A DNA stretch of 62,696 nucleotides from Methylotenera_A sp031422335 (GTDB taxonomy: Bacteria; Pseudomonadota; Gammaproteobacteria; Burkholderiales; Methylophilaceae), in NCBI GenBank assembly GCA_031422335.1, contig JANOQW010000030.1:1-62696 (forward strand), in the 5' to 3' direction. Below are positions 34,065 through 41,954 of the stretch, piece after piece. A model generated the notes under the pieces. That model saw nothing but the letters and a program-made list of their open reading frames with translations, was not told the origin of the DNA and did no database searches. The position numbers were made by a program, and so were the translations under genes. How positions within the stretch are numbered: the stretch's first letter is position 1; each line of letters begins with the position of its first letter.

Positions 34065-34938
34065 ATTCTTCTTCCAACTCGGCTATCATCTCGTGCAATT
34101 TTAACAAGCGTTCAGCTGCTTTAACGTGGTGGTGCTCAACCAGTCTATCATTGACCACTACCGTGCCTAAACCATTCTCATTGGCATTTTTAAGCGCTTG
34201 AATAATGGCGCGTGCATTCGCCACTTCACTGCTTTTTGGCGTGTAAGCATCATTGCTGTAGGCGATTTGGGAGGGCGACACTAGCGTTTTTCCATCAAAG
34301 CCCATGTCGCGGCCAATGCGGCAAGCATATTCAAATGAGTGCATGTTTTTGAAGTCTGAGGTGATGCCATCTACCACGCAACGACCATAAGCGCGCGCGG
34401 CTAAAATGACCATAGAAAGCGCAGTTAAAATAGCGCTTTGCTCGTGCGTGACTCTTGCGTGAAGTTGCGAGGTTAGATCCGAGGTTGCCATCATCATGCA
34501 CACAATACGGTCGCTGGCAGCAGCAATTTCTTTGGCATTAAGCACCGCAATCGGGCTTTCTATCATCACCATGACAGGCATATGGCTACCACCAGCCTCA
34601 TCTAACAATCTAAGCGCGGTATGTACGTGCTCAGCAGATTCGATGTTAGGAAAAAGAATGGCATCTGCGCCGATATTAGCGACCGCTTTAATGTCGTCGT
34701 GGCCCCAAATGGAATCTAAATTATTTACGCGCACAATCACCTCGCGCGCACCATAGCCACCTTCTTTAACCGCAGCCACAATATTGTTGCGTGATTCAAT
34801 TTTGGAGTCTATCAAAATCGGGTCACCCAAATCCAATATCACCGCGTCAGCGGGCAGGGTACGCGCACGGTCTAAATAATGCTGATTGCAGCCTGGTACA
34901 TACAGCGCAGAGCGGCGCGGGCGAAAGCAATGTTCCAT
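34057..34938 (-). CDS. CitE-like lyase/thioesterase (Mcl2-like), paralogue 2, with altered motif
   Basis: 293 residues, the short CitE form (RRSALYVPGCNQHYLDRART, later MGFDGKTLVSPSQIAYSNDAY, normally MGFDGKTLIHPxQ). Three conserved positions differ from typical CitE/Mcl proteins: DLGD for DLED, FPNIE for IPKVE/S, and MATSDL for GTNDL; the metal Glu in MIESP is kept. It may be a thioesterase or a lyase with changed specificity, or may have lost lyase activity. First gene of the minus-strand operon, with a consensus promoter 33 bases upstream. Confidence 0.82.
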   Translation of the reverse strand: MEHCFRPRRSALYVPGCNQHYLDRARTLPADAVILDLGDPILIDSKIESRNNIVAAVKEGGYGAREVIVRVNNLDSIWGHDDIKAVANIGADAILFPNIESAEHVHTALRLLDEAGGSHMPVMVMIESPIAVLNAKEIAAASDRIVCMMMATSDLTSQLHARVTHEQSAILTALSMVILAARAYGRCVVDGITSDFKNMHSFEYACRIGRDMGFDGKTLVSPSQIAYSNDAYTPKSSEVANARAIIQALKNANENGLGTVVVNDRLVEHHHVKAAERLLKLHEMIAELEEEYV

Positions 34939-34970
34939 AATTTAGCTTTTATATTGATTAAGTTGCAGTG

Positions 34971-35000
34971 ATTATATAGACCACCATCTAAAACTGTCAA
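34971..35000 (-). promoter_or_regulatory. sigma-70 promoter of the prp / lyase operon
   Basis: On the minus strand, full-consensus TTGACA (35000-34995) and TATAAT (34976-34971) separated by 18 bases, 33 bases before the lyase start codon. The GntR operator ends 3 bases upstream of the -35 box. Confidence 0.85.
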
Positions 35001-35003
35001 CAA

Positions 35004-35028
35004 ATATCTTATGTCTTATATAAGATAT
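35004..35028. promoter_or_regulatory. probable GntR operator in the divergent region
   Basis: Perfect 9 bp arms ATATCTTAT (35004-35012) and ATAAGATAT (35020-35028) with 7 bases between, and nested inside it the perfect palindrome TCTTATATAAGA (35014-35025). The extra TCTTAT makes overlapping alternative dyads. Located between the prp promoter and gntR, so the GntR product is the natural ligand; that link is inference. Confidence 0.7.
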
Positions 35029-35094
35029 AAAACACTAGACTAATTGAGCTGGATATGTTTTAATTTGTTCAATCGTTTTTAAAACTTAAATACC

Positions 35095-35832
35095 ATGATA
35101 GATAAAACGCTCAATTCGCCCAATTATCGGCCGCTATACGACCAAATTAAAGTGCTGCTGACGCAAAGCTTAATTGGTGGTGAGTGGCGCCCAGGCGAGA
35201 TGATACCTAGTGAGATTGATTTAGCAGGCCGCTATAAAGTGAGCCAAGGCACCGTGCGCAAAGCCATTGATAGCTTGGCAGGTGAAAATATATTAATCCG
35301 TCGCCAAGGTAAAGGCACCTTTGTTGCCACCCATAACGAAGAAGGTATTAAGTTGCGCTTTTTGCGCCTAACTGCGGTAGATGGCCATAAAGAAGTACTG
35401 AATAACGAACTGATAAGCTGCAGCAAATCTAGAGCCGATAATTACATGGCAAAAATACTAGAGTTGAAAGCAGGTGCAGCCTCAATTGAGGTAAAACGCC
35501 TACTGACTTTTTCTGGCAGGCCGCTTATTTATGACCATATTATTGTGCCAGCAGCCCCATTTAAAGGGCTGAACGCAGTGCGCATTGAAGAAAATCAAGG
35601 TTCTTTATACAGCATGTATGAGCAGGAATATGGCATACGTATGATTCGTGCAGAGGAACGTTTGACGGCGGTTGCTGCCAATGCAGAGGTGGCTGAGGCG
35701 CTTCATCTGAAACAAGGATTTCCGTTATTAAGTATTGAACGTGTTTCTTACACCTATGGCGATAAGCCAATGGAGTGGCGGCTAGGCCTGTGTCTTACCG
35801 ATGATCATCACTACATGTCCGAACTGGAATAA
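35095..35832 (+). CDS. GntR family regulator (HutC subfamily, UTRA domain)
   Basis: 245 residues. Winged helix (about 8-75: PLYDQIKVLLTQSLIGGEW, MIPSEIDLAGRYKVSQGTVR, GKGTFVATH) and a UTRA ligand domain (about 95-240: LLTFSGRPLIYDHIIVP, SIERVSYTYGDKPMEWR). HutC-type members bind small organic ligands. Divergent from the prp/lyase operon and upstream of maeB and the sdh genes, it is the obvious candidate regulator of the whole cluster; the effector might be methylcitrate or a related acid. No strong ribosome site is visible before the ATG. Confidence 0.92.
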   Translation: MIDKTLNSPNYRPLYDQIKVLLTQSLIGGEWRPGEMIPSEIDLAGRYKVSQGTVRKAIDSLAGENILIRRQGKGTFVATHNEEGIKLRFLRLTAVDGHKEVLNNELISCSKSRADNYMAKILELKAGAASIEVKRLLTFSGRPLIYDHIIVPAAPFKGLNAVRIEENQGSLYSMYEQEYGIRMIRAEERLTAVAANAEVAEALHLKQGFPLLSIERVSYTYGDKPMEWRLGLCLTDDHHYMSELE

Positions 35833-35857
35833 AAATGCTGCTCTCATCTCAACTACT

Positions 35858-35937
35858 GCGTTGCAAAAACTTTTTATTGCTTATGTATAAAGCGCTGAAA
35901 TATAAAACTGGCGGCGCTACAAAAAAAGTTTTCACGC
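35858..35937. repeat. nested imperfect inverted repeat between gntR and maeB
   Basis: Outer arms GCGTTGCAAAAACTTTTT and AAAAAGTTTTCACGC pair imperfectly (about 15 positions). Inside, AGCGCTG (35890s) and CGGCGCT (35910s) form a second stem. About 80 bp in total within a 154 bp gap. A MITE-like or structured leader element; no second copy seen in the window. Confidence 0.45.
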
Positions 35938-35986
35938 CCTGTATTTGAACGAAACCAACATTTTTAAAGAAATTTAAAGGCTGAAC

Positions 35987-37183
35987 ATGGATGATTTAAA
36001 AAAACGTGCACTTGATTATCACCAATTTCCAAAACCAGGTAAATTGAGTGTTGATTCGTCCAAGCCTTGCGCCACGCAAGATGATTTAAGTTTGGCCTAC
36101 ACGCCAGGCGTTGCGGAGCCAGTGCGCGAAATTCATGCTGACCCTGCAAATGCATACAAATACACCAACAAAGGTAATTTGGTGGCGGTAATTACCGATG
36201 GTACGGCAGTTTTGGGGCTAGGTAATATGGGCGCGTTGGCCAGTAAACCAGTGATGGAAGGTAAAGCTGTGTTGTTTAAGCGTTTTGCTGGTATTGATGT
36301 GTTTGATATTGAAATCAATGCCAGTTCACCAGACGAATTTATTCAAACCGTGGTGAATATTGCACCCACGTTTGGCGGTATTAATTTAGAAGACATTGCT
36401 GCACCACATTGTTTTTATATTGAAAACGAGTTAAAAAAACGCCTCGATATTCCTGTGTTTCATGATGATCAACACGGCACTGCAGTGATTGTGGCCGCTG
36501 CTTTATTAAACGCGCTAGAACTGCAAGGTAAAACGCTACCAACGGCAAAAATTGTATTTTTAGGTGCAGGTGCAGCAGGTTGTTCATGTGCGAAACTGCT
36601 CAAGCTAATGGGTGCAACCAATATTACTATGGTGGATAGAAGCGGCGTGTTAGACAGCAGTCGCGCAGACTTACACGACAATAACCGTGAGTTAGCAGTT
36701 AAGCAAAGCGATAATAAAACGCTTGCAGATGTGATGCCTAATTGTGACGTATTTATCGGTGTTTCGGCCAAAAATGCATTAGATGCAAGCTTGATAAAAA
36801 GCATGGCCAAGAATCCAATCATATTTGCTTTAGCTAACCCAGATCCTGAAATTTTACCAAGCTTAGCGCATGCCGTACGCGATGATATTTTAATGGCAAC
36901 AGGCCGCAGCGACTTCCCAAATCAAGTCAATAATGCGCTGTGTTTTCCGTATTTGTTCCGTGGGGCACTAGACGCAAAAGCCAGGCAAATTACTGACAAA
37001 ATGAAAATAGCCGCAGCCTATGCTTTGCGTGACCTGGCCCGCGAGCCAGTACCAGAGCGGGTGCTGGCGGCATATAATTTGACCGTATTAAAATTTGGCA
37101 AAGAATACATTATTCCCAAGCCATTTGACGAGCGCTTGTTGGAACGGGTTTCTAGTGCGGTGGCCAAGGCCGCCAAAGATTAG
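35987..37183 (+). CDS. maeB: malic enzyme (NADP-type MaeB core, without phosphotransacetylase domain)
   Basis: Oxidative decarboxylation of malate to pyruvate. 398 residues: only the malic-enzyme part, unlike E. coli MaeB, which has a C-terminal phosphotransacetylase-like extension. Motifs: SLAYTPGVAEPVREI, VITDGTAVLGLGNMG, the metal site FHDDQHGTAVI, Rossmann LGAGAAGCSCAKLL and FALANPDPEI. AAAGG precedes the ATG. It lies 14 bases upstream of sdhC and would convert malate made from succinate (via Sdh and fumarase) into pyruvate. Confidence 0.95.
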   Translation: MDDLKKRALDYHQFPKPGKLSVDSSKPCATQDDLSLAYTPGVAEPVREIHADPANAYKYTNKGNLVAVITDGTAVLGLGNMGALASKPVMEGKAVLFKRFAGIDVFDIEINASSPDEFIQTVVNIAPTFGGINLEDIAAPHCFYIENELKKRLDIPVFHDDQHGTAVIVAAALLNALELQGKTLPTAKIVFLGAGAAGCSCAKLLKLMGATNITMVDRSGVLDSSRADLHDNNRELAVKQSDNKTLADVMPNCDVFIGVSAKNALDASLIKSMAKNPIIFALANPDPEILPSLAHAVRDDILMATGRSDFPNQVNNALCFPYLFRGALDAKARQITDKMKIAAAYALRDLAREPVPERVLAAYNLTVLKFGKEYIIPKPFDERLLERVSSAVAKAAKD

Positions 37184-37197
37184 TTTCGATATCAACT

Positions 37198-37584
37198 ATG
37201 CAAAAAAAAGTAATAAAAAATCGGCCTAAAAACCTCAATTTATTCACCATTCGTTTACCAATTAATGCGGTGGTATCTATTTTGCATCGCGCTTCTGGCG
37301 TTGGTTTATTTCTATCATTGCCACTGATTTTATTGGCTTTGCAAGCCTTGGTGGGTTCTCCAGAATCCTACCTAACACTTACCAGCTGGCTTAACACTTG
37401 GTTGGTGAAATTGCTATTAATTGGATTAGGCTGGGCATTTTTCCATCACTTTTTTGCGGGTATTCGGCACTTATTACAAGATATTCACTGGATGACATCG
37501 CTGAGTAATGCGCGCCTTTCTAGCCGCATTTTATTGTGGTTAGTGGCTATTGCGACAATCATTTTCGTGTGGTTTATTAGCTAA
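37198..37584 (+). CDS. sdhC: succinate dehydrogenase cytochrome b556 subunit
   Basis: 128-residue membrane anchor of complex II with three helices. Family motifs: VSILHRASGVGLFLSLPL (quinone-site Ser and Arg) and FHHFFAGIRHLLQDIHW with the heme-ligand His. Begins the sdhCDAB set directly after the malic enzyme gene. Confidence 0.94.
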   Translation: MQKKVIKNRPKNLNLFTIRLPINAVVSILHRASGVGLFLSLPLILLALQALVGSPESYLTLTSWLNTWLVKLLLIGLGWAFFHHFFAGIRHLLQDIHWMTSLSNARLSSRILLWLVAIATIIFVWFIS

Positions 37585-37603
37585 GAAAGTCTAGTAATTT
37601 TTT

Positions 37604-37951
37604 ATGCTAATTCAGTTATTAACCAATAAATATCCTGGCATGCGTTTGTGGCTATCGCAACGCCTGACTGCGCTAGTGATGGCGGTTTATATTGTATCGC
37701 TGCTTATTTTGATTGCTTTCATTCAACCTGCAGGTTACGCCGTATGGCATGCTTTTATTGCGCCTGTTTGGTTTCGTGTCGCAACTTTAGTGTTTTTTAT
37801 GTGCCTATTTATGCATGCGTGGTTAGGCGTGGCCGATGTGCTAAAAGATTATGTGTTTAACAAAACACTGCGTGGCTATATGCAAATTGCAGTCGATATC
37901 GTGTTAATCGGCTACCTATTTTGGTTAATGTTTATATTGTGGAATGTATAA
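37604..37951 (+). CDS. sdhD: succinate dehydrogenase hydrophobic membrane anchor subunit
   Basis: 115 residues with three membrane helices. WLSQRLTALVMAVYIVSLL and the heme/quinone region MHAWLGVADVLKDYV are typical of SdhD. Located 19 bases after sdhC and 3 bases before sdhA. Confidence 0.93.
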   Translation: MLIQLLTNKYPGMRLWLSQRLTALVMAVYIVSLLILIAFIQPAGYAVWHAFIAPVWFRVATLVFFMCLFMHAWLGVADVLKDYVFNKTLRGYMQIAVDIVLIGYLFWLMFILWNV

Positions 37952-37954
37952 AGC

Positions 37955-39715
37955 ATGGTGACAACAAGTAGTTTACAAAAATATCAATATGACGCTGTCA
38001 TCATCGGTGGCGGTGGCGCAGGTTTACGCGCTTCGTTGCAATTGGCAGAGGCGGGCGTTAAGGTCGCGGTGCTGTCAAAAGTGTTTCCCACACGTTCACA
38101 CACAGTGGCAGCACAGGGCGGTATTGCAGCGGCGCTAGGCAACGTGGCTGAGGATAAATGGCTGTGGCATATGTACGACACCATCAAAGGTAGCGATTTT
38201 TTAGGCGACCAAGATGCCATTGAATATATGTGTAAAAACGCTGCCAAAGCGATTATTGAGCTGGAACATTTTGGCATGCCGTTCGACCGCCTAGAAAGTG
38301 GCAAAATCTACCAACGTCCGTTTGGCGGCATGACGCAAAACTTTGGCGAGTCGCCAATCTCGCGCACGTGTGCGGTGGCTGACCGCACTGGCCACGCTAT
38401 GTTGCATACGCTATATCAGCGCAATATTCGCGCCAATACGCAATTTTTAATTGAATGGTTTGCGTTGGATTTAATTCGTGATGTGGATGGCGATGTATTA
38501 GGTGTAATCGCGCTAGAAATTGAAACAGGCGAGATTCATATTATTCAAGCCAAAACCACTTTAATTGCCACTGGCGGCGCAGGGCGTATATTCAAAGCTA
38601 GCACCAATGCCTTCATCAATACGGGTGATGGCCTGGGCATGGCGGCGCGCGCAGGCTTGCCATTACAAGACATGGAGTTTTGGCAATTTCACCCGACAGG
38701 TATTCAGCATGTGGGTGTGCTAATCACCGAAGGTGTTCGTGGCGAAGGCGGTTATTTGGTAAATAGTGAAGGTGAGCGTTTTATGGAGCGCTACGCGCCA
38801 CATGCCAAAGACTTAGCCAGCCGCGACGTGATTTCGCGTGCGTGTGCCACTGAAATTAAAGCCGGCCGTGGCGTAGGTAAAAACAAAGATGCGGTGTATT
38901 TGAAGCTCGACCATTTGGGCGAAGAGCGCATCAACAAAAGCTTGCCAGGCATACGCGAAATCGCTAAAACTTTTGCCAATGTCGATCCAATCAAAGACCC
39001 AATTCCTATCGTGCCAACTTGTCATTACATGATGGGCGGCATTCCCACCAATATTGATGGTCAAGTGGTGCTAGAAGGTAATGTACCTGTGAATGGTCTT
39101 TATGCAGTGGGCGAGGCGGCGTGTGTTTCGGTGCATGGCGCTAATCGTTTAGGTTCTAATTCTTTATTGGATTTAGTCGTATTTGGTAAAGCTGCAGGTG
39201 ACCATATGGCAGCAGCCATTAAACAAAATAATACGCATAAACCTTTGCCACAGCATGCCGCAGATCCAACATTGGCGCGGGTTGCAAGGCTAGAAAAAAC
39301 GCAGGGAGAAAGTGTCTCTGAAGTGGGTGATGCGATTCGTGACACCATGCAAAATCACTGCGGCGTGTTTAGATTTCCCGATGACATGGCAAAGGGCGTC
39401 AGCGAGATTGATGCAGTTGCCAAACGTGTACAAAACATCACCATTAAAGACAAAAGCCAAGTATTTAACACCGCCAGAGTAGAGGCGTTAGAGCTGGATA
39501 ATTTAATCGAAGTAGCAGTAGCCACCATGCATTCTGCGCATGCCCGCACCGAAAGCCGTGGCGCGCATGCACGAGAAGATTTTGCCGAGCGCGATGATGA
39601 AAACTGGCTAACGCATTCACTTTTTTATAAAGAAAATAATCGCTTAACTTATAAGCCGGTGCAGCTAAAACCACAAACGGTGGAATCGTTTGAACCGAAA
39701 AAACGTGTGTATTAA
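37955..39715 (+). CDS. sdhA: succinate dehydrogenase flavoprotein subunit
   Basis: 586 residues. FAD-binding GGGGAGLRASLQLAEAG, the covalent-FAD His (H49) in RSHTVAAQGGIAAAL, substrate-site HPTGI and LITEGVRGEGGYL, and MGGIPTNIDG followed by GEAACVSVHGANRLGSNSL. The C-terminal HARTESRGAHAREDF is the standard end of this subunit. Oxidises succinate, in this setting the product of methylisocitrate cleavage. Confidence 0.97.
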   Translation: MVTTSSLQKYQYDAVIIGGGGAGLRASLQLAEAGVKVAVLSKVFPTRSHTVAAQGGIAAALGNVAEDKWLWHMYDTIKGSDFLGDQDAIEYMCKNAAKAIIELEHFGMPFDRLESGKIYQRPFGGMTQNFGESPISRTCAVADRTGHAMLHTLYQRNIRANTQFLIEWFALDLIRDVDGDVLGVIALEIETGEIHIIQAKTTLIATGGAGRIFKASTNAFINTGDGLGMAARAGLPLQDMEFWQFHPTGIQHVGVLITEGVRGEGGYLVNSEGERFMERYAPHAKDLASRDVISRACATEIKAGRGVGKNKDAVYLKLDHLGEERINKSLPGIREIAKTFANVDPIKDPIPIVPTCHYMMGGIPTNIDGQVVLEGNVPVNGLYAVGEAACVSVHGANRLGSNSLLDLVVFGKAAGDHMAAAIKQNNTHKPLPQHAADPTLARVARLEKTQGESVSEVGDAIRDTMQNHCGVFRFPDDMAKGVSEIDAVAKRVQNITIKDKSQVFNTARVEALELDNLIEVAVATMHSAHARTESRGAHAREDFAERDDENWLTHSLFYKENNRLTYKPVQLKPQTVESFEPKKRVY

Positions 39716-39733
39716 GGGTTGATTTAAGGATGC

Positions 39734-40489
39734 ATGACCATGACAAATCTAGTTAAGTTTTCAATTTATCGCTTTAATCCCGATGCAGATAAAAAGCCTT
39801 ACATGCAAGATTACAGCATTGAGCTGGCGGACGAAGACAATATGCTGTTGGATGGCTTGATGCGGCTTAAAGAGCAAGACGATAGCTTGACCATGCGTAA
39901 ATCGTGCCGCGAGGGCGTGTGCGGCAGCGATAGTATGAACATTAACGGCAAAAATGGCTTGGCCTGCATTACCAAAATTGCCGACTTAGATCAACCGATT
40001 GTGTTGCGCCCGATGCCTGGCTTGCCAGTGATTCGCGATTTGGTGGTGGATATGACGCAGTTTTTTGATGCGTATAACTCGGTAAAGCCTTACCTCATTA
40101 ATAATGATCCGCTGCCTGAAACCGAGCGCTTGCAAAGCCCTGAAGACCGCGCTAAGTTAGATGGTATGTACGAGTGTATTTTGTGCGGTGCTTGCACCAC
40201 ATCTTGCCCAAGTTTTTGGTGGAACCCCGATAAATTTGTTGGCCCAGCAGGCTTGATGCAAGCTAACCGTTTCATTATGGATTCGCGCGACCAAGCGACT
40301 GAAGAGCGTTTGGAAAACTTAGAAGATCCGTATCGACTCTACCGCTGCCACAACATTATGAACTGCGTTGAAGTATGCCCTAAAAAACTCAACCCAAATG
40401 CCGCGATTGCCAATATTAAAGACTTAAAAATTGAGCATGCACGCGATACAAAGGTAGCCAAAAAATCGATACCGATTAAAGTACTTTGA
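39734..40489 (+). CDS. sdhB: succinate dehydrogenase iron-sulfur subunit
   Basis: About 250 residues with three Fe-S clusters: [2Fe-2S] from CREGVCGSDSMNINGKNGLAC, [4Fe-4S] from CILCGACTTSC, and [3Fe-4S] from CHNIMNCVEVC. The sequence opens MTMTNLVKFSI; the second ATG at 39740 has better spacing from AAGGA than the first. The stop overlaps the sdhE start by one base (TGATG). Confidence 0.96.
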   Translation: MTMTNLVKFSIYRFNPDADKKPYMQDYSIELADEDNMLLDGLMRLKEQDDSLTMRKSCREGVCGSDSMNINGKNGLACITKIADLDQPIVLRPMPGLPVIRDLVVDMTQFFDAYNSVKPYLINNDPLPETERLQSPEDRAKLDGMYECILCGACTTSCPSFWWNPDKFVGPAGLMQANRFIMDSRDQATEERLENLEDPYRLYRCHNIMNCVEVCPKKLNPNAAIANIKDLKIEHARDTKVAKKSIPIKVL

Positions 40490-40761
40490 TGCAATATGTT
40501 GAAACAAATAAAACGATAGAACAACGCCGCTTAGCTTGGCGTTGTAGGCGCGGTTTGCTAGAGTTGGATATTGTGTTGCAGCGTTTTATTGCTAGGCATT
40601 TTGATGATTTAAGCCAGCAAGAGTTGTTGGCTTTTGATGCTTTGTTAGCATTGCCAGACAATGATTTTTGGGCTTTGATTTCGAATAACAGCTTGCAACA
40701 AAATGGCGGCGCAGATGCAGTACAAAAACAAGTAATTAATAAGCTAAATACGCGTGTGTAA
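40489..40761 (+). CDS. sdhE: succinate dehydrogenase assembly factor SdhE (FAD assembly factor 2)
   Basis: 90 residues. The motif CRRGLLELDIVLQRF contains the RGxxE that contacts SdhA during covalent flavinylation. Starts on the last base of the sdhB stop (TGATG), so it is translationally coupled. Slightly longer than E. coli SdhE owing to a C-terminal tail (GGADAVQKQVINKLN). A palindromic repeat begins 8 bases after the stop. Confidence 0.92.
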   Translation: MQYVETNKTIEQRRLAWRCRRGLLELDIVLQRFIARHFDDLSQQELLAFDALLALPDNDFWALISNNSLQQNGGADAVQKQVINKLNTRV

Positions 40762-40768
40762 AAAGCAT

Positions 40769-40803
40769 GCCCTGTAAGCCTCGCGGATATTGGCTTGCAG
40801 AGC
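40769..40803. repeat. REP-like palindrome, copy 5 (inverted orientation)
   Basis: GCCCTGTAAGCC arm, loop TCGCGGATATT, arm GGCTTGCAGAGC; reverse orientation of the loop with one changed half. Between sdhE and the third lyase gene, so it divides the plus-strand series. Confidence 0.82.
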
Positions 40804-40838
40804 ACATGTATTAGATAAAAATATAGACAGGGATGGCT

Positions 40839-41954
40839 ATGAGTGAACAAACAAATCTGCAAGCAGCTAGCTTGGGCGATTACTGGCCGGGCATTCAGCT
40901 GTACTACCCACCGGTAAAATACGCGCCCAGCTTGGGCATTTACGAGGACATGACGCAAGCCGCTGCGCGCATGGCTAAGCATGCGCACAACACCATTGCG
41001 CATACCCTTATTTTTGACTTAGAAGACGGTTGTCGCCAAAAAGCCATGAGCCGCGATTTATTACGACAAGAGCTGCCAGCCTTACGCAAAGTGAATCAGC
41101 ACGTGAGCATTGCCATCCGTTGCAACTCGTTTCGCACCGATGAATACGAGCTAGATATGCAGCTGGTGCGCGATATGGGTGACTATATTGATGTGGTGAT
41201 GCTAGCCAAAGCAGGTGAGGTATATGGCGCGCCAGAAGTGCGCGATTTGTCTAGTTTATTGCTGGGTGTTAACCCAAGCATCACCATTCAGCCGATTATT
41301 GAGCACCCAAAATCACTCAAAATTGCGCCAGAACTGATGCAGTATACAACGGTAAAGCATGTGGTATTTGGTATTCACGATTTCTCTAAAGCCATGGGTA
41401 TTCACATTACGCCCGAGGGCTGGATAGAAGAACTGCAGTTTTATATGAATACGCTGATGTTTGAAGCGCGCATTGCAGGTAAGGGTGTGATTGGCGGGGT
41501 TGAAACGCTGATTGGCCAAAATATCATGCCTGAGAAGTTTTTAGAGCCGCACGATGTACGCCGTTGGTTAGATTTACATGGTGACAATGAATCGCGCATT
41601 GTGTATAAACATGCTTGTCAAGAAGCCGCTATGGGCCTGACAGGCAAGCAGGTGATTCATCCAGGCCACATTCATTTGTGCAAAACCGCCTACACGCCAT
41701 CGCCCACAGATGTTGCACAAAAAGTGGCTATTTTAAAAGCCGCTATTGCAGCTGATGCCTTGCTTGGTGGTGCGATTAAGTTCGAAGGCGAAATGTTAGA
41801 CCCGCCGATGTTCGGCAAAGCTTTGCAAACCCTACTGCGCGCACATGCATTGCGTGCTTTAAAATCGAGCGACATGGAATTTGCGACGCATGTATTAGAA
41901 AAGCTACCAGAGCAGGTAGTAAGACAAAACTGGCCATATGGAGTGTTATTGTAA
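40839..41954 (+). CDS. CitE/HpcH-family acyl-CoA lyase, paralogue 3
   Basis: 371 residues, longer than simple CitE, comparable to malyl-CoA lyases. Motifs: TLIFDLEDGCRQKAMSRDL (intact DLED), IAIRCNSFRTDEYELD, IQPIIEHPKSLKIAPE (metal Glu) and VVFGIHDFSKAMGIH (metal Asp); GKQVIHPGHIHLC matches the C-terminal closing region. The ATG at 40839 is preferred over 40833 because AGGG is 6 bases away. It shares one base with the following synthetase gene (TAATG), so the pair should act together: activation of a dicarboxylic or hydroxy acid to its CoA ester, then cleavage. Citramalyl- or malyl-CoA is a plausible substrate. Confidence 0.82.
   Translation: MSEQTNLQAASLGDYWPGIQLYYPPVKYAPSLGIYEDMTQAAARMAKHAHNTIAHTLIFDLEDGCRQKAMSRDLLRQELPALRKVNQHVSIAIRCNSFRTDEYELDMQLVRDMGDYIDVVMLAKAGEVYGAPEVRDLSSLLLGVNPSITIQPIIEHPKSLKIAPELMQYTTVKHVVFGIHDFSKAMGIHITPEGWIEELQFYMNTLMFEARIAGKGVIGGVETLIGQNIMPEKFLEPHDVRRWLDLHGDNESRIVYKHACQEAAMGLTGKQVIHPGHIHLCKTAYTPSPTDVAQKVAILKAAIAADALLGGAIKFEGEMLDPPMFGKALQTLLRAHALRALKSSDMEFATHVLEKLPEQVVRQNWPYGVLL

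Noticed and set aside
40090..40275. Minus-strand frame within sdhB
   Set aside because: Pure shadow of the Fe-S subunit; no independent support.
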